58,940 bases of DNA from Petrimonas sp. (GTDB lineage: Bacteria > Bacteroidota > Bacteroidia > Bacteroidales > Dysgonomonadaceae). The position numbers and the translations under genes are program-made. This document shows, in pieces, positions 34,578-44,679 of this stretch. The notes below the pieces were generated by a model that was not told the origin of the DNA, did not search any database, and was given only the letters and a program-made list of their open reading frames with translations. The DNA lies in assembly GCA_012839475.1 (NCBI GenBank), contig DUNG01000033.1, positions 1 through 58,940 on the forward strand, in the 5' to 3' direction. Positions within the stretch are counted from its first letter, which is position 1. Each line of letters opens with the position of its first letter.

Positions 34578-36371
34578 ATGAATATCGAACAAACCCTTCA
34601 GGAGACAATCCTTCAAGCCATCAAGGAACTTTACGGTGCCGACGTGGACGCGTCGAGCATCTCCCTGCAAAAAACGAAAAGAGAGTTCACGGGGCACTAC
34701 ACCCTCGTCACCTTTCCCCTGTTGCGCGTTTCAAGGAAGAAGCCGGAAGAGACGGGACAAGATATTGGTACCTACCTGGTGGAGAACAGCGGGGTGGTGA
34801 CCCAATTCAACGTGATAAAAGGATTTCTGAACCTCACGATCGCGTCGGCGGTCTGGGTGCGACTGTTAGAGGATATAGATGGGAAGCCTGATTACGGGTT
34901 CGTGCCGGTGGATGATGACGCGCCGCTCTTCATGGTGGAGTACTCCTCGCCCAACACCAACAAGCCGCTGCACCTGGGGCACGTGCGGAACAACCTGCTA
35001 GGGCACGCCCTCAGCGAGGTGCTGAAGGCCAACGGCAAGCGGGTGGTGAAGACTAATCTGGTGAACGACCGCGGTATCCATATCTGCAAGTCGATGCTCG
35101 CCTGGCAGCTCTGGGGTAACGGCGAGACGCCGGCATCGTCCGGCAAGAAGGGCGACCACCTGGTGGGCGATTACTACGTGCTGTTTGACCAGAAATATAA
35201 GGAGGAGCAGTCGTCTCTGATAGGCAAAGGGCTTTCGGAAGAAGAGGCTGAAGCCTCATCGACACTGATGAAGCAGACCCGCGAGATGCTGCGCGATTGG
35301 GAGGCGGGCGACCGGGAGACGGTCGCCCTCTGGGAGAAGATGAACGGCTGGGTTTACGAGGGGTTCGACGAGACCTACCGGCAGTTGGGCGTTTCGTTCG
35401 ACAAGATTTACCATGAGTCGGACACCTATCTCCCCGGTAAGGAGGAGGTAATGCGGGGACTGCGGGAGGGGCTCTTCTACCAGAAGGAGGATGGTTCGGT
35501 ATGGGCCGACCTCTCATCAGATGGCCTGGATCATAAGCTGCTGTTGCGATCCGACGGCACCTCGGTCTATATGACGCAGGATATTGGCACCGCCAAGTTG
35601 CGGTTCGACGACTACCCGATCGACACGATGATCTACGTGGTGGGGAACGAGCAGAACTACCATTTCCAGGTACTCTCCATCCTGCTGGACAGGCTCGGCT
35701 TCGAGTTCGGCAAGGGGTTGGTTCACTTCTCTTACGGGATGGTGGAGCTCCCCGACGGGAAGATGAAGTCGCGCGAAGGTACCGTGGTGGACGCGGACGA
35801 CCTGATGGTGGAGATGATCGATACGGCCCGGGAGACCTCGGCCGAGCTGGGCAAGCTGGACGATGCCACCCCCGAGGAGGTGGAAGCGATCGCCCGGATG
35901 GTCGGGCTGGGTGCGCTCAAGTACTTTATCCTGAAGGTGGACCCGAAAAAGAACATGACCTTCAACCCCCAGGAGTCTATCGACTTTAATGGTAACACGG
36001 GGCCTTTCATCCAGTACACCCACGCACGGGTGCGGTCGATTCTCCGCAAGTCGGAAGAGCAGGGGATTGCCGTACCGGAAAAATTGGATTCCACCGTGCC
36101 CCTGTCCGTGAAGGAGGAGGGGCTGGTGCAGCTGCTCTCAGAGTTCGGTGCCGTGGTGAGTCAGGCCGGTAGTGAGTACAACGTCTCCCTTATCGGCAAT
36201 TACGTGTACGACCTTGCCAAGGAGTTCAACCAGTATTACCACGAATACCCCATCTTGCGGGAGGAGAACGTCCCGCTCCGCGATTTCCGCCTGCTGCTTG
36301 CCCAGAACGTGGCACGTACCATCAAGAGGGCCATGAAGCTGTTCGGCATCGACGTACCGGAACGGATGTAG
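34578..36371 (+). CDS. argS: Arginyl-tRNA synthetase
   Basis: A 597-residue class I aminoacyl-tRNA synthetase that charges tRNA-Arg. The N-terminal additional domain (1-110) is followed by SSPNTNKPLHLGH with the HIGH-type motif HLGH at 132-135. The catalytic core contains YMTQDIGTA and HFSYGMVELPDGKMKSREG (KMSKS-like). The C-terminal DALR anticodon-binding domain ends with ARTIKRAMKLFGIDVPERM. Length and motifs are normal. It is convergent with the GH2 gene, with only 25 bases between the stop codons and no visible terminator. Confidence 0.97.
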   Translation: MNIEQTLQETILQAIKELYGADVDASSISLQKTKREFTGHYTLVTFPLLRVSRKKPEETGQDIGTYLVENSGVVTQFNVIKGFLNLTIASAVWVRLLEDIDGKPDYGFVPVDDDAPLFMVEYSSPNTNKPLHLGHVRNNLLGHALSEVLKANGKRVVKTNLVNDRGIHICKSMLAWQLWGNGETPASSGKKGDHLVGDYYVLFDQKYKEEQSSLIGKGLSEEEAEASSTLMKQTREMLRDWEAGDRETVALWEKMNGWVYEGFDETYRQLGVSFDKIYHESDTYLPGKEEVMRGLREGLFYQKEDGSVWADLSSDGLDHKLLLRSDGTSVYMTQDIGTAKLRFDDYPIDTMIYVVGNEQNYHFQVLSILLDRLGFEFGKGLVHFSYGMVELPDGKMKSREGTVVDADDLMVEMIDTARETSAELGKLDDATPEEVEAIARMVGLGALKYFILKVDPKKNMTFNPQESIDFNGNTGPFIQYTHARVRSILRKSEEQGIAVPEKLDSTVPLSVKEEGLVQLLSEFGAVVSQAGSEYNVSLIGNYVYDLAKEFNQYYHEYPILREENVPLRDFRLLLAQNVARTIKRAMKLFGIDVPERM

Positions 36372-36396
36372 GTTAAGGAAGCAATGTATCGGGTTT

Positions 36397-39213
36397 CTAT
36401 TGTTGTCCTCGAAAATCAAACCATAGGATGATGGGATACGTCTCGTCGCCTCTCCTTTCAAAGAAAAACCCTTTCATCGCGTCAGGACCGAGTTTATCCG
36501 TTTTGAAGAACTTAGTTCCGATAGCCGGGATCTCGTATAGGAAAGAGATATCCCCCTCCGGGAAGTCGGGAAAGCTACCACCGGCAACGTGCTTGGGTCT
36601 ATCGGGCTTGAACAACTGGAAGTAGAGGTTGGGGGTTTCCGAAATTACCGTGATGGGGCTTTCCTCGGTTTCAAGTACAGCCCAGAACAGGTTCCCGTGG
36701 TACCCTTTGAATTCCGGGTAGATTAGCTCTCCGAAACTCTCACCGGTGATGGTATGGTTATATTTTTTCTCCCACACGCCCAGGTTGCTCCCTTTCAGTC
36801 GGTTCTTCCATACCCGGTACGGTCCTTTCCCCATCCAGCGGATACCCTTGCATTTCTCTTCCGGGTAGTTAAACGAAATACCCAACCAGTCGGCATTGAC
36901 CACCAAGTCTCTCGGGGGGTCGACTTCCAACTTCAAAAGCCCACTCTTGTTCAAGAGCCACTTCATCTTTCGAGGGTATCCCTTGGTACTCACTTCCAGT
37001 TCGAATTCGCCCGCTTGATTTATTTCCCATCGTGTGCCGACAACTTGGCTTTCTGCACCCGTGACCACGGGACCGCCCGTGAGCGAGATAGGACCGCTCA
37101 CGTTCTTTACTTCCATTAATTTCCCATCTCCCGTGTTAAAGGTAACCTGTACACCGTTCACCGAAACCGTAACGTTTCCTTCACCCTCAACCACCTGTAG
37201 ATCGCCTTCAACCGCTTCTGCTATTCCTAATAGCTCCTTAGCTTTTTCTTCGGGTTGGACAAGTACCCAGCTCCAGGTGTACAACTCATTGCCGTGTGGA
37301 TCCACGGCCGTGAAGCGGAACAGGTCGGCCTCTTGAAGCTGTCCCGTGCAATCCACGCGTACCTCTACCGTTTCACCGGGCTTGGCATTCGGGCTCGTCA
37401 ACTCCCCTTTCGCCACACCCGTTTCCTCTTTCCCCGGGAACCCGGTTTTCACCAGCTCCCAGTTGAACGAGCATTGCTTCAGGTTGGTGTAAATGAAGCG
37501 ATTGCTTAGGAACAGCTTGCCGTTCCATCTCTTGTTGATCACCATCGGCTCAACCTGCACGGGCGACCAGATCTCCTTAACGGTGTAAAAGCTACCCTCT
37601 TTCTCACGGTGGGGTCCCAGGATACCATCCGGGGCATGGTTGCCATCACCATCGTACACCACCCCCTCTTTATCGGTTCGTCGTACAGCCTCATCAGCAA
37701 ATACCCATAAGAAGCCGCCCGCATGGAGTGGTGAGCGTTGGTAATTCCTCCAGTAATCTTCCAGCCCGGCACCATGTCCACCATCGTACAAGCCATGTAG
37801 GAGTTCGGTGGGCATAAAGGGGTTATTCCCGTGAACAAACCGAGCGATCGCGTAGTCAAATTCGGGGTAATGGTGCGTGTCTACCCCGTTACGTAGTAGC
37901 CAGGGGTAAATCACGGGCCTTTTCTGGATATCGTACTCGTGAAAGTACTTCTCATTTCGAAAATCCCATCCCCCCTCGTTACCGTGATCCCAGATGACCA
38001 CGCTCGGGTGGTTTTCATCCCTGAGAATCGTCTCCCTAATCAGTTTGGGTCCCACGATAGTGTCGTATCCTTGCTGCCACCCGGCTACCTCGTTTAGCAC
38101 GAAGAGTCCCATCGAATCACACAATTCAAGGAACCGCTTATCGGGTGGGTAGTGTGAACAACGCACCGCGTTCATGTTCATCTCTTTCATCAGTTCGATA
38201 TCCTGGATGTGATTCGCTTCGCTCAAGGCCCTTCCCGTTTCGGGCCAGAAAGAGTGGCGGTTAACCCCTTTGAAAAGGACCTTTTCACCGTTGATGTAGA
38301 AGCCGTCGTGTGCACGAAGTTCTACCGTTCGGAAACCGATACGTTCGGTCCTCTGGTGTACGAGTTCTCCCGCTTCGTGTAGCGATACCCTCATATCGTA
38401 CAGCGTTGGCCATTCCGGGTTCCAGGCTTTAATATCCCCGTACTCCCCGGATACCGTTAGCTCTGTCTCCCCCCTGGGAATCCTGGAAACGACCCTATCT
38501 CCTATCTCATGACCTTGCAGGTCGTACAGGTCGATACAAACGGTGTAGTCTGCCCCCGGTTTGTTGATGTTTACCAACATTTGGAACGAGCCATCGGCCC
38601 TGGGATCGATAGCGACCCTTTCCAAGTGAGCAGCCGGTAACACCTCCAGGAATACGGGACGATAAATCCCCCCGAAGATCCAAAAATCGGCTTCCCGCTC
38701 TGCCCGGTTAACCGAAGCGTCAGACGAGTGCTTAGCTACATCTATCTCCAGTAGGTTTTCTACACCGTATTGTAATAGGCTCGTCACGTTGTACCGAAAA
38801 CGGTAGAAGCCCCCCTGGTGCATTTCCCCGGCCGAAACACCGTTAATATTCACTTTCGTGTCGGTCATCACGCCATCGAACACCAGTTGAACTACCTTTC
38901 CTTTCCACTCGTTGGGCACGAAAAAGCTGTGTTTGTACAAGCCGTGCTCCTTACCCAATACCCTCTCTCTGTTTGCCCAATCGTGCCCGTAATTATATAT
39001 CCCGAAGCCCTGGAGCTCCCAGTTAGAGGGTACGGGTATTTTCGTCCATCTGCCACTATTCCTACCCTCGGTACAGAAGAAATCCCACTCAACCGTTTCC
39101 GATGCATCCTTACCGGACAGGTAAATTACCTCCGTTTCTTGTGAGAATAGCGCTTGGTGGCTGAAAAGGAAAAGTGCTACCGCGGTGAAAAAATGACAGA
39201 ACTTTATCTCCAT
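36397..39213 (-). CDS. Secreted glycoside hydrolase family 2 (beta-galactosidase-like)
   Basis: A 938-residue enzyme with a signal peptide ending near ALFSQ. It has GH2 domain order: jelly-roll sugar-binding domain (about 45-190), immunoglobulin-like domain (200-300) and TIM barrel (305-590). The acid/base is E413 in DHGNEGG and the nucleophile probably E470 in MPTELLHG. Substrate-site HSFWPETG and RCSHYPPD are conserved. A C-terminal beta-sandwich (Bgal small chain-like) follows. The start overlaps the SusD gene by 10 bases, so it is in that operon. Its base composition is much more GC-rich than SusC/SusD beside it. It may act on beta-galactosides or related glycans; specificity is not determined. 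Confidence 0.88.
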   Translation of the reverse strand: MEIKFCHFFTAVALFLFSHQALFSQETEVIYLSGKDASETVEWDFFCTEGRNSGRWTKIPVPSNWELQGFGIYNYGHDWANRERVLGKEHGLYKHSFFVPNEWKGKVVQLVFDGVMTDTKVNINGVSAGEMHQGGFYRFRYNVTSLLQYGVENLLEIDVAKHSSDASVNRAEREADFWIFGGIYRPVFLEVLPAAHLERVAIDPRADGSFQMLVNINKPGADYTVCIDLYDLQGHEIGDRVVSRIPRGETELTVSGEYGDIKAWNPEWPTLYDMRVSLHEAGELVHQRTERIGFRTVELRAHDGFYINGEKVLFKGVNRHSFWPETGRALSEANHIQDIELMKEMNMNAVRCSHYPPDKRFLELCDSMGLFVLNEVAGWQQGYDTIVGPKLIRETILRDENHPSVVIWDHGNEGGWDFRNEKYFHEYDIQKRPVIYPWLLRNGVDTHHYPEFDYAIARFVHGNNPFMPTELLHGLYDGGHGAGLEDYWRNYQRSPLHAGGFLWVFADEAVRRTDKEGVVYDGDGNHAPDGILGPHREKEGSFYTVKEIWSPVQVEPMVINKRWNGKLFLSNRFIYTNLKQCSFNWELVKTGFPGKEETGVAKGELTSPNAKPGETVEVRVDCTGQLQEADLFRFTAVDPHGNELYTWSWVLVQPEEKAKELLGIAEAVEGDLQVVEGEGNVTVSVNGVQVTFNTGDGKLMEVKNVSGPISLTGGPVVTGAESQVVGTRWEINQAGEFELEVSTKGYPRKMKWLLNKSGLLKLEVDPPRDLVVNADWLGISFNYPEEKCKGIRWMGKGPYRVWKNRLKGSNLGVWEKKYNHTITGESFGELIYPEFKGYHGNLFWAVLETEESPITVISETPNLYFQLFKPDRPKHVAGGSFPDFPEGDISFLYEIPAIGTKFFKTDKLGPDAMKGFFFERRGDETYPIILWFDFRGQQ

Positions 39214-40901
39214 GTTTCAGATTGTAATAAAGTTCCTTGGTTCTTTTTTATCTCATCTGTTGAAATTGGCAACAAATACATTTTCGGAGTGAAAGTTCGA
39301 TCAAGTAATTTTTCTTCTTTATATGTTTTTTCTCCTGTAGCAACATCTTTAATAATGTTCATACCGTATATAGGCCGATTTTCAACCTCCATGCTCAATT
39401 TCCATCTTCGTAAATCAAAGAATCTGTGCTCTTCAAAGGCAAGTTCAATCCTACGTTCATTATATAAGCGTTGCCGTAAATTTTCACCGCTTATATCATC
39501 AGGTAGATTTGGCATACCCGCACGATTACGAATTTTGTTGATATAGGTTCTACATACATCCTCGTTACCCAATTCAAACTCGGCTTCAGCGTAATTCAAA
39601 TATATTTCACCTAAACGGAAGAATATCCAAGGTATAGTGTATGTTGTTTGCCATGACAAGGGGGTGTTCTTATCAGGCATAAACTTTCTCAGCACGTAAT
39701 TACTCAATGGATTATCACCACTCTGTCTATAATTATCGAACCCCCAGCTCTTACCATCAGAAGCCACCCACATTTCGAATGTGTCCCCGTGATAAACGGA
39801 TTCATCATGAATTATAGAGGCATCAAAGCGAGGGTCACGATTCTTGTATGGGTTTTGAGGATCATATCCTGATGCCGGATTGATACTTTTCACACCATCA
39901 GTCCATATAAATGGAGGTTCTCCATTGATCATGTCATAATCATCTACTAAATTTTGTGAAGGTCCATTGCTTGCCCACCAACCACCATAAGCCCCATAAC
40001 GGCGATTAAGATTATCCATAGGAGCAGCATGTCCATTTGTCTCGGTGAAATTTCTTGCTAAAATAATTTCGTTATTTAACGAACCGCTCGGTTGATTAAA
40101 ACATTCTTCATAATCGGGATGTAGTTCATAATCTGTATATTCTTCGATAAATGTTTTTGCAGCCCTTGAGGCCTTTTCCCATTTTCCCGCATCATCGTTT
40201 TTATTAAATAGCGGGGAAGCAGCATAAAGATATAGTCTTGATAAAAGAGCCTGACAGGCAGCTTTTGTAGCTCTTCCAAAATTAGCATCTGTTGTTTTAT
40301 GTGATGCAGGGAGCGCGGGCATTGCTTCATTAATATTCTTTTCAATAAAGTTGACACATTCATCAAAAGAGTTACTTGTAAATGTAATATCTGTATCCAT
40401 TTCATATGACTGCTCAACAATTGGCACCCCACCAAATCTTTGTATAAGAGACAGGTAGATGTATGCCCGAAGGAATTTGGATTCTGCAATCAGCCTCTCT
40501 TTATTTTCCAGTTCAACATCTATCTCCTCCATCTTCTCAAGGAAAATGTTAATCTTGCGAATATTTTGATATGCTGAGTTCCAAATATACAAGTTGCCTC
40601 CACCTGTCCAATCCGTGTTACTCACGCTTGTTACATTATCTGGGCTTAATCTACCATGCTGAATAATTCCTGCACCCCAGCTAATCGAACAATGTGCCTC
40701 GTCCGTCATCTTTGATTGCATATGTATGCGAAAGCCATGCATTAAGGAATTGTACAGGTTATTATGGTACGCTGTTATGAGATTTGCATCTGTCCACACC
40801 GCGGCATCTGATACCCGATCTTTTGGTGAAATATCAAGCAGGTTGTCGTTGCAAGAAAGCAGTGAAAATAAAACGAGAATCAAAACACATATTTTTTTCA
40901 T
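39204..40901 (-). CDS. SusD/RagB-family glycan-binding lipoprotein (PUL 1)
   Basis: A 565-residue surface lipoprotein (FSLLSC, Cys17) of the SusD family. Tetratricopeptide-type helices are seen near the start (AYHNNLYNSL, FLRAYIYLSLIQRFGG) and the C-terminal signature LYNERRIELAFEEHRFFDLRRW is clear. It acts as the lid on the SusC channel and binds glycan. It lies 11 bases downstream of susC and overlaps GH2 by 10 bases. Composition is AT-rich like SusC 1, which sets the pair apart from GH2. Confidence 0.95.
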   Translation of the reverse strand: MKKICVLILVLFSLLSCNDNLLDISPKDRVSDAAVWTDANLITAYHNNLYNSLMHGFRIHMQSKMTDEAHCSISWGAGIIQHGRLSPDNVTSVSNTDWTGGGNLYIWNSAYQNIRKINIFLEKMEEIDVELENKERLIAESKFLRAYIYLSLIQRFGGVPIVEQSYEMDTDITFTSNSFDECVNFIEKNINEAMPALPASHKTTDANFGRATKAACQALLSRLYLYAASPLFNKNDDAGKWEKASRAAKTFIEEYTDYELHPDYEECFNQPSGSLNNEIILARNFTETNGHAAPMDNLNRRYGAYGGWWASNGPSQNLVDDYDMINGEPPFIWTDGVKSINPASGYDPQNPYKNRDPRFDASIIHDESVYHGDTFEMWVASDGKSWGFDNYRQSGDNPLSNYVLRKFMPDKNTPLSWQTTYTIPWIFFRLGEIYLNYAEAEFELGNEDVCRTYINKIRNRAGMPNLPDDISGENLRQRLYNERRIELAFEEHRFFDLRRWKLSMEVENRPIYGMNIIKDVATGEKTYKEEKLLDRTFTPKMYLLPISTDEIKKNQGTLLQSETWR

Positions 40902-40912
40902 AGCAATGATTT

Positions 40913-43900
40913 TTAAAAATTAATATTTAAACCCATGTTGATCATTTTTTGCTGCGGGTAGTAAAGCGCATTCCCCGAAATTTCAGGGTCTGTCCATTTA
41001 ATTTCCTTTGCCCATGTCAACATGTTAAACCCACTGAGATATACCCTTAAACTGTTAATTTTCAGGGAAGAAAGTAGGTTCTTGGGGAGAGAGTATCCAA
41101 TTTCCAGGTTTTTTAATCTAATGAATGTTGCATCATACAAGAAAAAGGTAGTATTACCTGGTTGAAAAGCATCGGCTCTTGGCATTGTTCCATTTGGATT
41201 ATCAACGGTCCAACGATCTGCAGCTCTGTCAACAAAAGCATTTTTGGGGTCCGCCTCTCCCATTCGGGCAAACTCATTGTCGTAATTGTACGCCCCGGTT
41301 TGTCCTTGAAAAAATATCGTCAAATCAATATTTTTGTAATTAAAGTTACTGGATAAACCAAAAACACACCGTGGTGTTGAAGTATAGTCAAATCTGTATT
41401 GGTCATCAGAATTAATTTTCCCATCGTTATTTAAATCGATGATTTTAATATCACCCACCTGTGTTCCAGAAGCATGTGGATAGTTATCCAGCTCTTCTTG
41501 TGTGTTGAAAATACCATCTGCTTTGTAGTAGAGTGCTGCACCAATGGGACGGTTTGTTCTATCCTGATAGGCTTCAGTGTGTGGCGTCTCATCCATAAAT
41601 ACAATCTTATTTTTGGCATATGAGATGTTCCCATTAATATTGTAAGAAAAATCATTAATTTTATTCCGATGAGATAGCACCAGTTCGAAGCCTTGGTTGT
41701 TAACCTTTCCAATATTCTCATCAGGGAGGGCCGTAAATCCAAGCGTATTCGGAATAGACAAGTTTCGTGCAGTAAGAATATCTCTTCTGTTTTCCCTGAA
41801 TAAGGTCAACTCTGTTCCTATCAATCCATTTGCAAACGAAGCATCTATACCGAAATCAAATTTCGAGCTTTTCTCCCATGTAATATTCATGTTTGGCATA
41901 GTGTTGGCGTAAATACCTGGTGCATCAGAGGAGCCAAAGACATAATTTCCACCGAATGAATAAGATTGCAAATATTGATAGGCACTTACTCTATCATTTC
42001 CAGTTTGACCAGCAGAGAATCTAAGCTTTAATTGATCAATAGAACTATAATTATCTTTTATGAATGCTTCTTCTGAAATTCTCCATCCAACAGAACCTGC
42101 CGGGAAAAAGCCGTATCGTCTATCGGAAGGGAAATTCTGTGAGCCATCATAACGGAATAACAACTCCACCAGGTACTTGCCTTGATAGTCGTAATTGAAT
42201 CGTCCAAAGTAGTTGTTGCGAGCTGTAATTGAAGCTGAACCACTATTGTTCTTATCCTCCGCGGCAGAGCTTCCAACATTAATTTGATCGATAGCTGAGC
42301 TTAAAAAGTTTTTCCTATACGCATTTGCAAAAGAATAGGTGTTTTTTTGCACCTCTTGACCTAGGACAAGTCCTACGTGTTGCTCTCCAAAATACCTGTC
42401 ATATACGAGCCTGAAATTATAGAGCATTGTAGTCCAACGACTATAAGTATCTGTTAATTCCACTGTAGAACTACCAGTTCCTTGCATTTTAATATATTCA
42501 CCGTTCACCGTGTTATAATCGTAGTAATAATATGGCAATTCAAACAGCTTCTCGAACTGGTTATTGAGGTCATAATTAAAGGACGCGTCCAACTGTAGCC
42601 CTTTTACCCATGGCACTTTATAAGTAGCTGAAAATGTGGAATAAATAGGTGTCCTCTTGTAACTTCTATATCCTCTTTGATCAAGAAGTAAGGGATTTTC
42701 TCCCAACCTTCCACCTGCAATCAAACCGTTTGGATATTTTGCTACTAGGGTGGGGCTTGACTGCAAAATATTTGTAAAGTTAATCCATGTCGCTACGGTT
42801 GTATACTTTTGGTTCATGATAATAGCACTAATATTGGCTCCTACGCTCAGATTATCAGTTAAGTTTGTATTAACCTTCATTCGGAAGTTATATTGATTGT
42901 TTGTAACAGGTTGCTTATAAAAGCCAGGACCTTGTGTTAATACTCCAAATGAAAGTAAATATTGAATCGATTCTGTCCCCCCGCTAGCCTGTAAACTTGA
43001 TCTTGTTTGAAGTGAAAAGGGCCTCAGTGTTTCTTTTAGCCAATCGGTATTTGGATATAATACAGGATCGGAGCCATCTCGGAATTTACGAATCACCTCG
43101 TCTGAATAAATGGGTGTGTACGATTCCGGTCTTCCCTTACGGTACCAATCACCTTCATTGTAAACCTCCGCGTATGTTCCGGAATCAAGCACTTTTGATT
43201 TTATCGTTGGTGATGAAAATGCAACATTTGAAGAAAATGAAAAATCAGTTTTACCAGCCGCTCCTTTTTTGGTAGTCACAAGTATGACACCATTAGCTGC
43301 CCTCGCCCCATAAATTGCTGCCGAAGCATCTTTCAATACAGAAATGCTTTCGATATCTTCCGGATTAATCCGACTGAAATTATCACGTTCAACACCATCT
43401 ATGATAATTAATGGGTTGGCATTTCCAAATGTTCCAGATCCTCTAATTAATATAGTGGGATCATCACGTCCCGGCTCTCCGGAACGTTGATTGACAATTA
43501 GTCCAGGGAGTCGTCCAGATAGAGAGGTAGCTATATTAGGAGCAGGGCTTTTCACTATTTCGGTACCCTGTACATTTACAACTGAACCCGTCAGGGTCTC
43601 TTTACGCTGCGTGCCATAACCTACAACTATGAGTTCTTCCAGCCTTTTGGTGTCTTCTAAAAGCACTATATCAAACACTCTTCTCCCTTCAGTACTAACA
43701 TCTTGCTCCAGATACCCGATGTAGCTGATACGAATGGTAGCATTCTCTTCCACGTTTAGCGAGAATTCCCCATCAACGTTGGTAACGGTACCATTGGTGG
43801 TTCCCACTTCAATAATGTTGGCTCCGATAACCGGCAAGCCCGCATCATCAATAACAGTTCCGGTTATGGTTTTTTTCTGTTGTTGGGACGCTTTGGCGAA

Positions 43901-44167
43901 AGAAGAATCCGTGTGTCCGAGCATCGCGAACATTACTTCGCCATCATTGGAGCGCTGTGAAGAAAGAATAACCGGTGTCTCTTTCTCTTCAGTGGAGCTG
44001 TCTTCCATGTCGAGAGAAACTTCCGTGACCGGAGAGTAAGCGTGTTCTGCCTGTACATGAAAAACAAGCAGGAACAAAAACAGGAACGTCATTCTCATAA
44101 TGATTGGTATTTTGTTGTAAAAAGTACAAAAGAGGTGTGCTCTTTGGTTGATTGATTTTTTATTCAT
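40913..44167 (-). CDS. SusC/RagA-family TonB-dependent transporter (PUL 1)
   Basis: A 1084-residue outer-membrane transporter. Signal segment at about 24-41, CarboxypepD_reg-like domain at about 100-175 (KTITGTVIDDAGLPVIGANI), plug with a TonB-box-like ELIVVGYGTQ and the SusC signature SISVLKDASAAIYGARAANG, then a 22-strand barrel. Between the signal peptide and the beta-sandwich is only about 55 residues with a stub (TEVSLDMEDSS) resembling the beginning of an STN signalling domain, but the rest of that domain is missing. The gene imports oligosaccharides with the SusD downstream. Confidence 0.95.
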   Translation of the reverse strand: MNKKSINQRAHLFCTFYNKIPIIMRMTFLFLFLLVFHVQAEHAYSPVTEVSLDMEDSSTEEKETPVILSSQRSNDGEVMFAMLGHTDSSFAKASQQQKKTITGTVIDDAGLPVIGANIIEVGTTNGTVTNVDGEFSLNVEENATIRISYIGYLEQDVSTEGRRVFDIVLLEDTKRLEELIVVGYGTQRKETLTGSVVNVQGTEIVKSPAPNIATSLSGRLPGLIVNQRSGEPGRDDPTILIRGSGTFGNANPLIIIDGVERDNFSRINPEDIESISVLKDASAAIYGARAANGVILVTTKKGAAGKTDFSFSSNVAFSSPTIKSKVLDSGTYAEVYNEGDWYRKGRPESYTPIYSDEVIRKFRDGSDPVLYPNTDWLKETLRPFSLQTRSSLQASGGTESIQYLLSFGVLTQGPGFYKQPVTNNQYNFRMKVNTNLTDNLSVGANISAIIMNQKYTTVATWINFTNILQSSPTLVAKYPNGLIAGGRLGENPLLLDQRGYRSYKRTPIYSTFSATYKVPWVKGLQLDASFNYDLNNQFEKLFELPYYYYDYNTVNGEYIKMQGTGSSTVELTDTYSRWTTMLYNFRLVYDRYFGEQHVGLVLGQEVQKNTYSFANAYRKNFLSSAIDQINVGSSAAEDKNNSGSASITARNNYFGRFNYDYQGKYLVELLFRYDGSQNFPSDRRYGFFPAGSVGWRISEEAFIKDNYSSIDQLKLRFSAGQTGNDRVSAYQYLQSYSFGGNYVFGSSDAPGIYANTMPNMNITWEKSSKFDFGIDASFANGLIGTELTLFRENRRDILTARNLSIPNTLGFTALPDENIGKVNNQGFELVLSHRNKINDFSYNINGNISYAKNKIVFMDETPHTEAYQDRTNRPIGAALYYKADGIFNTQEELDNYPHASGTQVGDIKIIDLNNDGKINSDDQYRFDYTSTPRCVFGLSSNFNYKNIDLTIFFQGQTGAYNYDNEFARMGEADPKNAFVDRAADRWTVDNPNGTMPRADAFQPGNTTFFLYDATFIRLKNLEIGYSLPKNLLSSLKINSLRVYLSGFNMLTWAKEIKWTDPEISGNALYYPQQKMINMGLNINF

Positions 44168-44362
44168 ACTGTTACATTGTTGTTATTAAATTCATTGGAT
44201 GGATTTAGTAAATCAGTTACTTCGCAGTTAGGTGAGATTTTTCGTGCTGCGATTGCAAATTGTGACGGGGGAGGGTGTCCCATTCTCCCGTTTTCTGTTG
44301 TTCATACGTTGTTGTCATTCCATAGGCACTTCTTTTTATTTAGATTTTTTCGTAGTTATTTA
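44168..44362. other. Gap between susC 1 and the FecR remnant
   Basis: No gene or clear promoter is visible here. A short G-rich/C-rich imperfect hairpin (about 44268-44300) occurs, but without a matching minus-strand T-run. The region must contain the susC 1 promoter unless transcription starts further upstream, across the remnant. Confidence 0.4.
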
Positions 44363-44614
44363 TCATGGCGTGTTTTTCGTAACGATACCATGGGTTGATT
44401 TGAGCGTGATGATCTCAATTGGTGTTGTATCCAGCATGGGCTGAATAACGAATTGGCACAACAAGCACAGGGCCAGCAGTATCATCGCTGCTATACAGAT
44501 GATCCTCCGAAAAGAAAGACAGGCAATTCTCCTGGATAGCTTGTTCCATGCCTTTACCGTATCAATGGCTTTCTGCTTCCTTAAGGTTTCTGTTAAATCG
44601 TAAATACCATTCAT
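44363..44614 (-). pseudogene. Truncated FecR-like anti-sigma gene
   Basis: An 83-codon frame: a cytoplasmic segment (WNKLSRRIACLSFRR), one membrane helix (IICIAAMILLALCLLCQFVI) and a short start of the periplasmic part (IITLKSTHGIVTK) that resembles the entry to a FecR domain, then stops. The rest of FecR and the DUF4974 end are missing and no continuation was found in the other minus-strand frames. No sigma gene precedes it. It is upstream of susC 1 on the same strand, as a working FecR would be. A novel small membrane protein remains possible. Confidence 0.45.
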
Positions 44615-44643
44615 CTGTCACGCTCATTTAATATCATTCATAC

Positions 44644-44679
44644 CCCTTCATGCCCTTCATGCCTTTCATGCCCTTCATG
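44644..44679. repeat. 9-bp minisatellite (four units)
   Basis: Four units of CCCTTCATG (third CCTTTCATG) at 44644, 44653, 44662 and 44671, with a degenerate fifth. Read on the minus strand it encodes repeated Met-Lys-Gly in a tiny frame that ends in YE and a stop at 44634. It lies directly upstream of the FecR remnant. Such repeats can change length by slippage. Confidence 0.8.

Noticed and set aside
44268-44300. Imperfect hairpin with a plus-strand T-rich tail upstream of susC 1
   Set aside because: There is no plus-strand gene ahead of it to terminate and the stem is mismatched.
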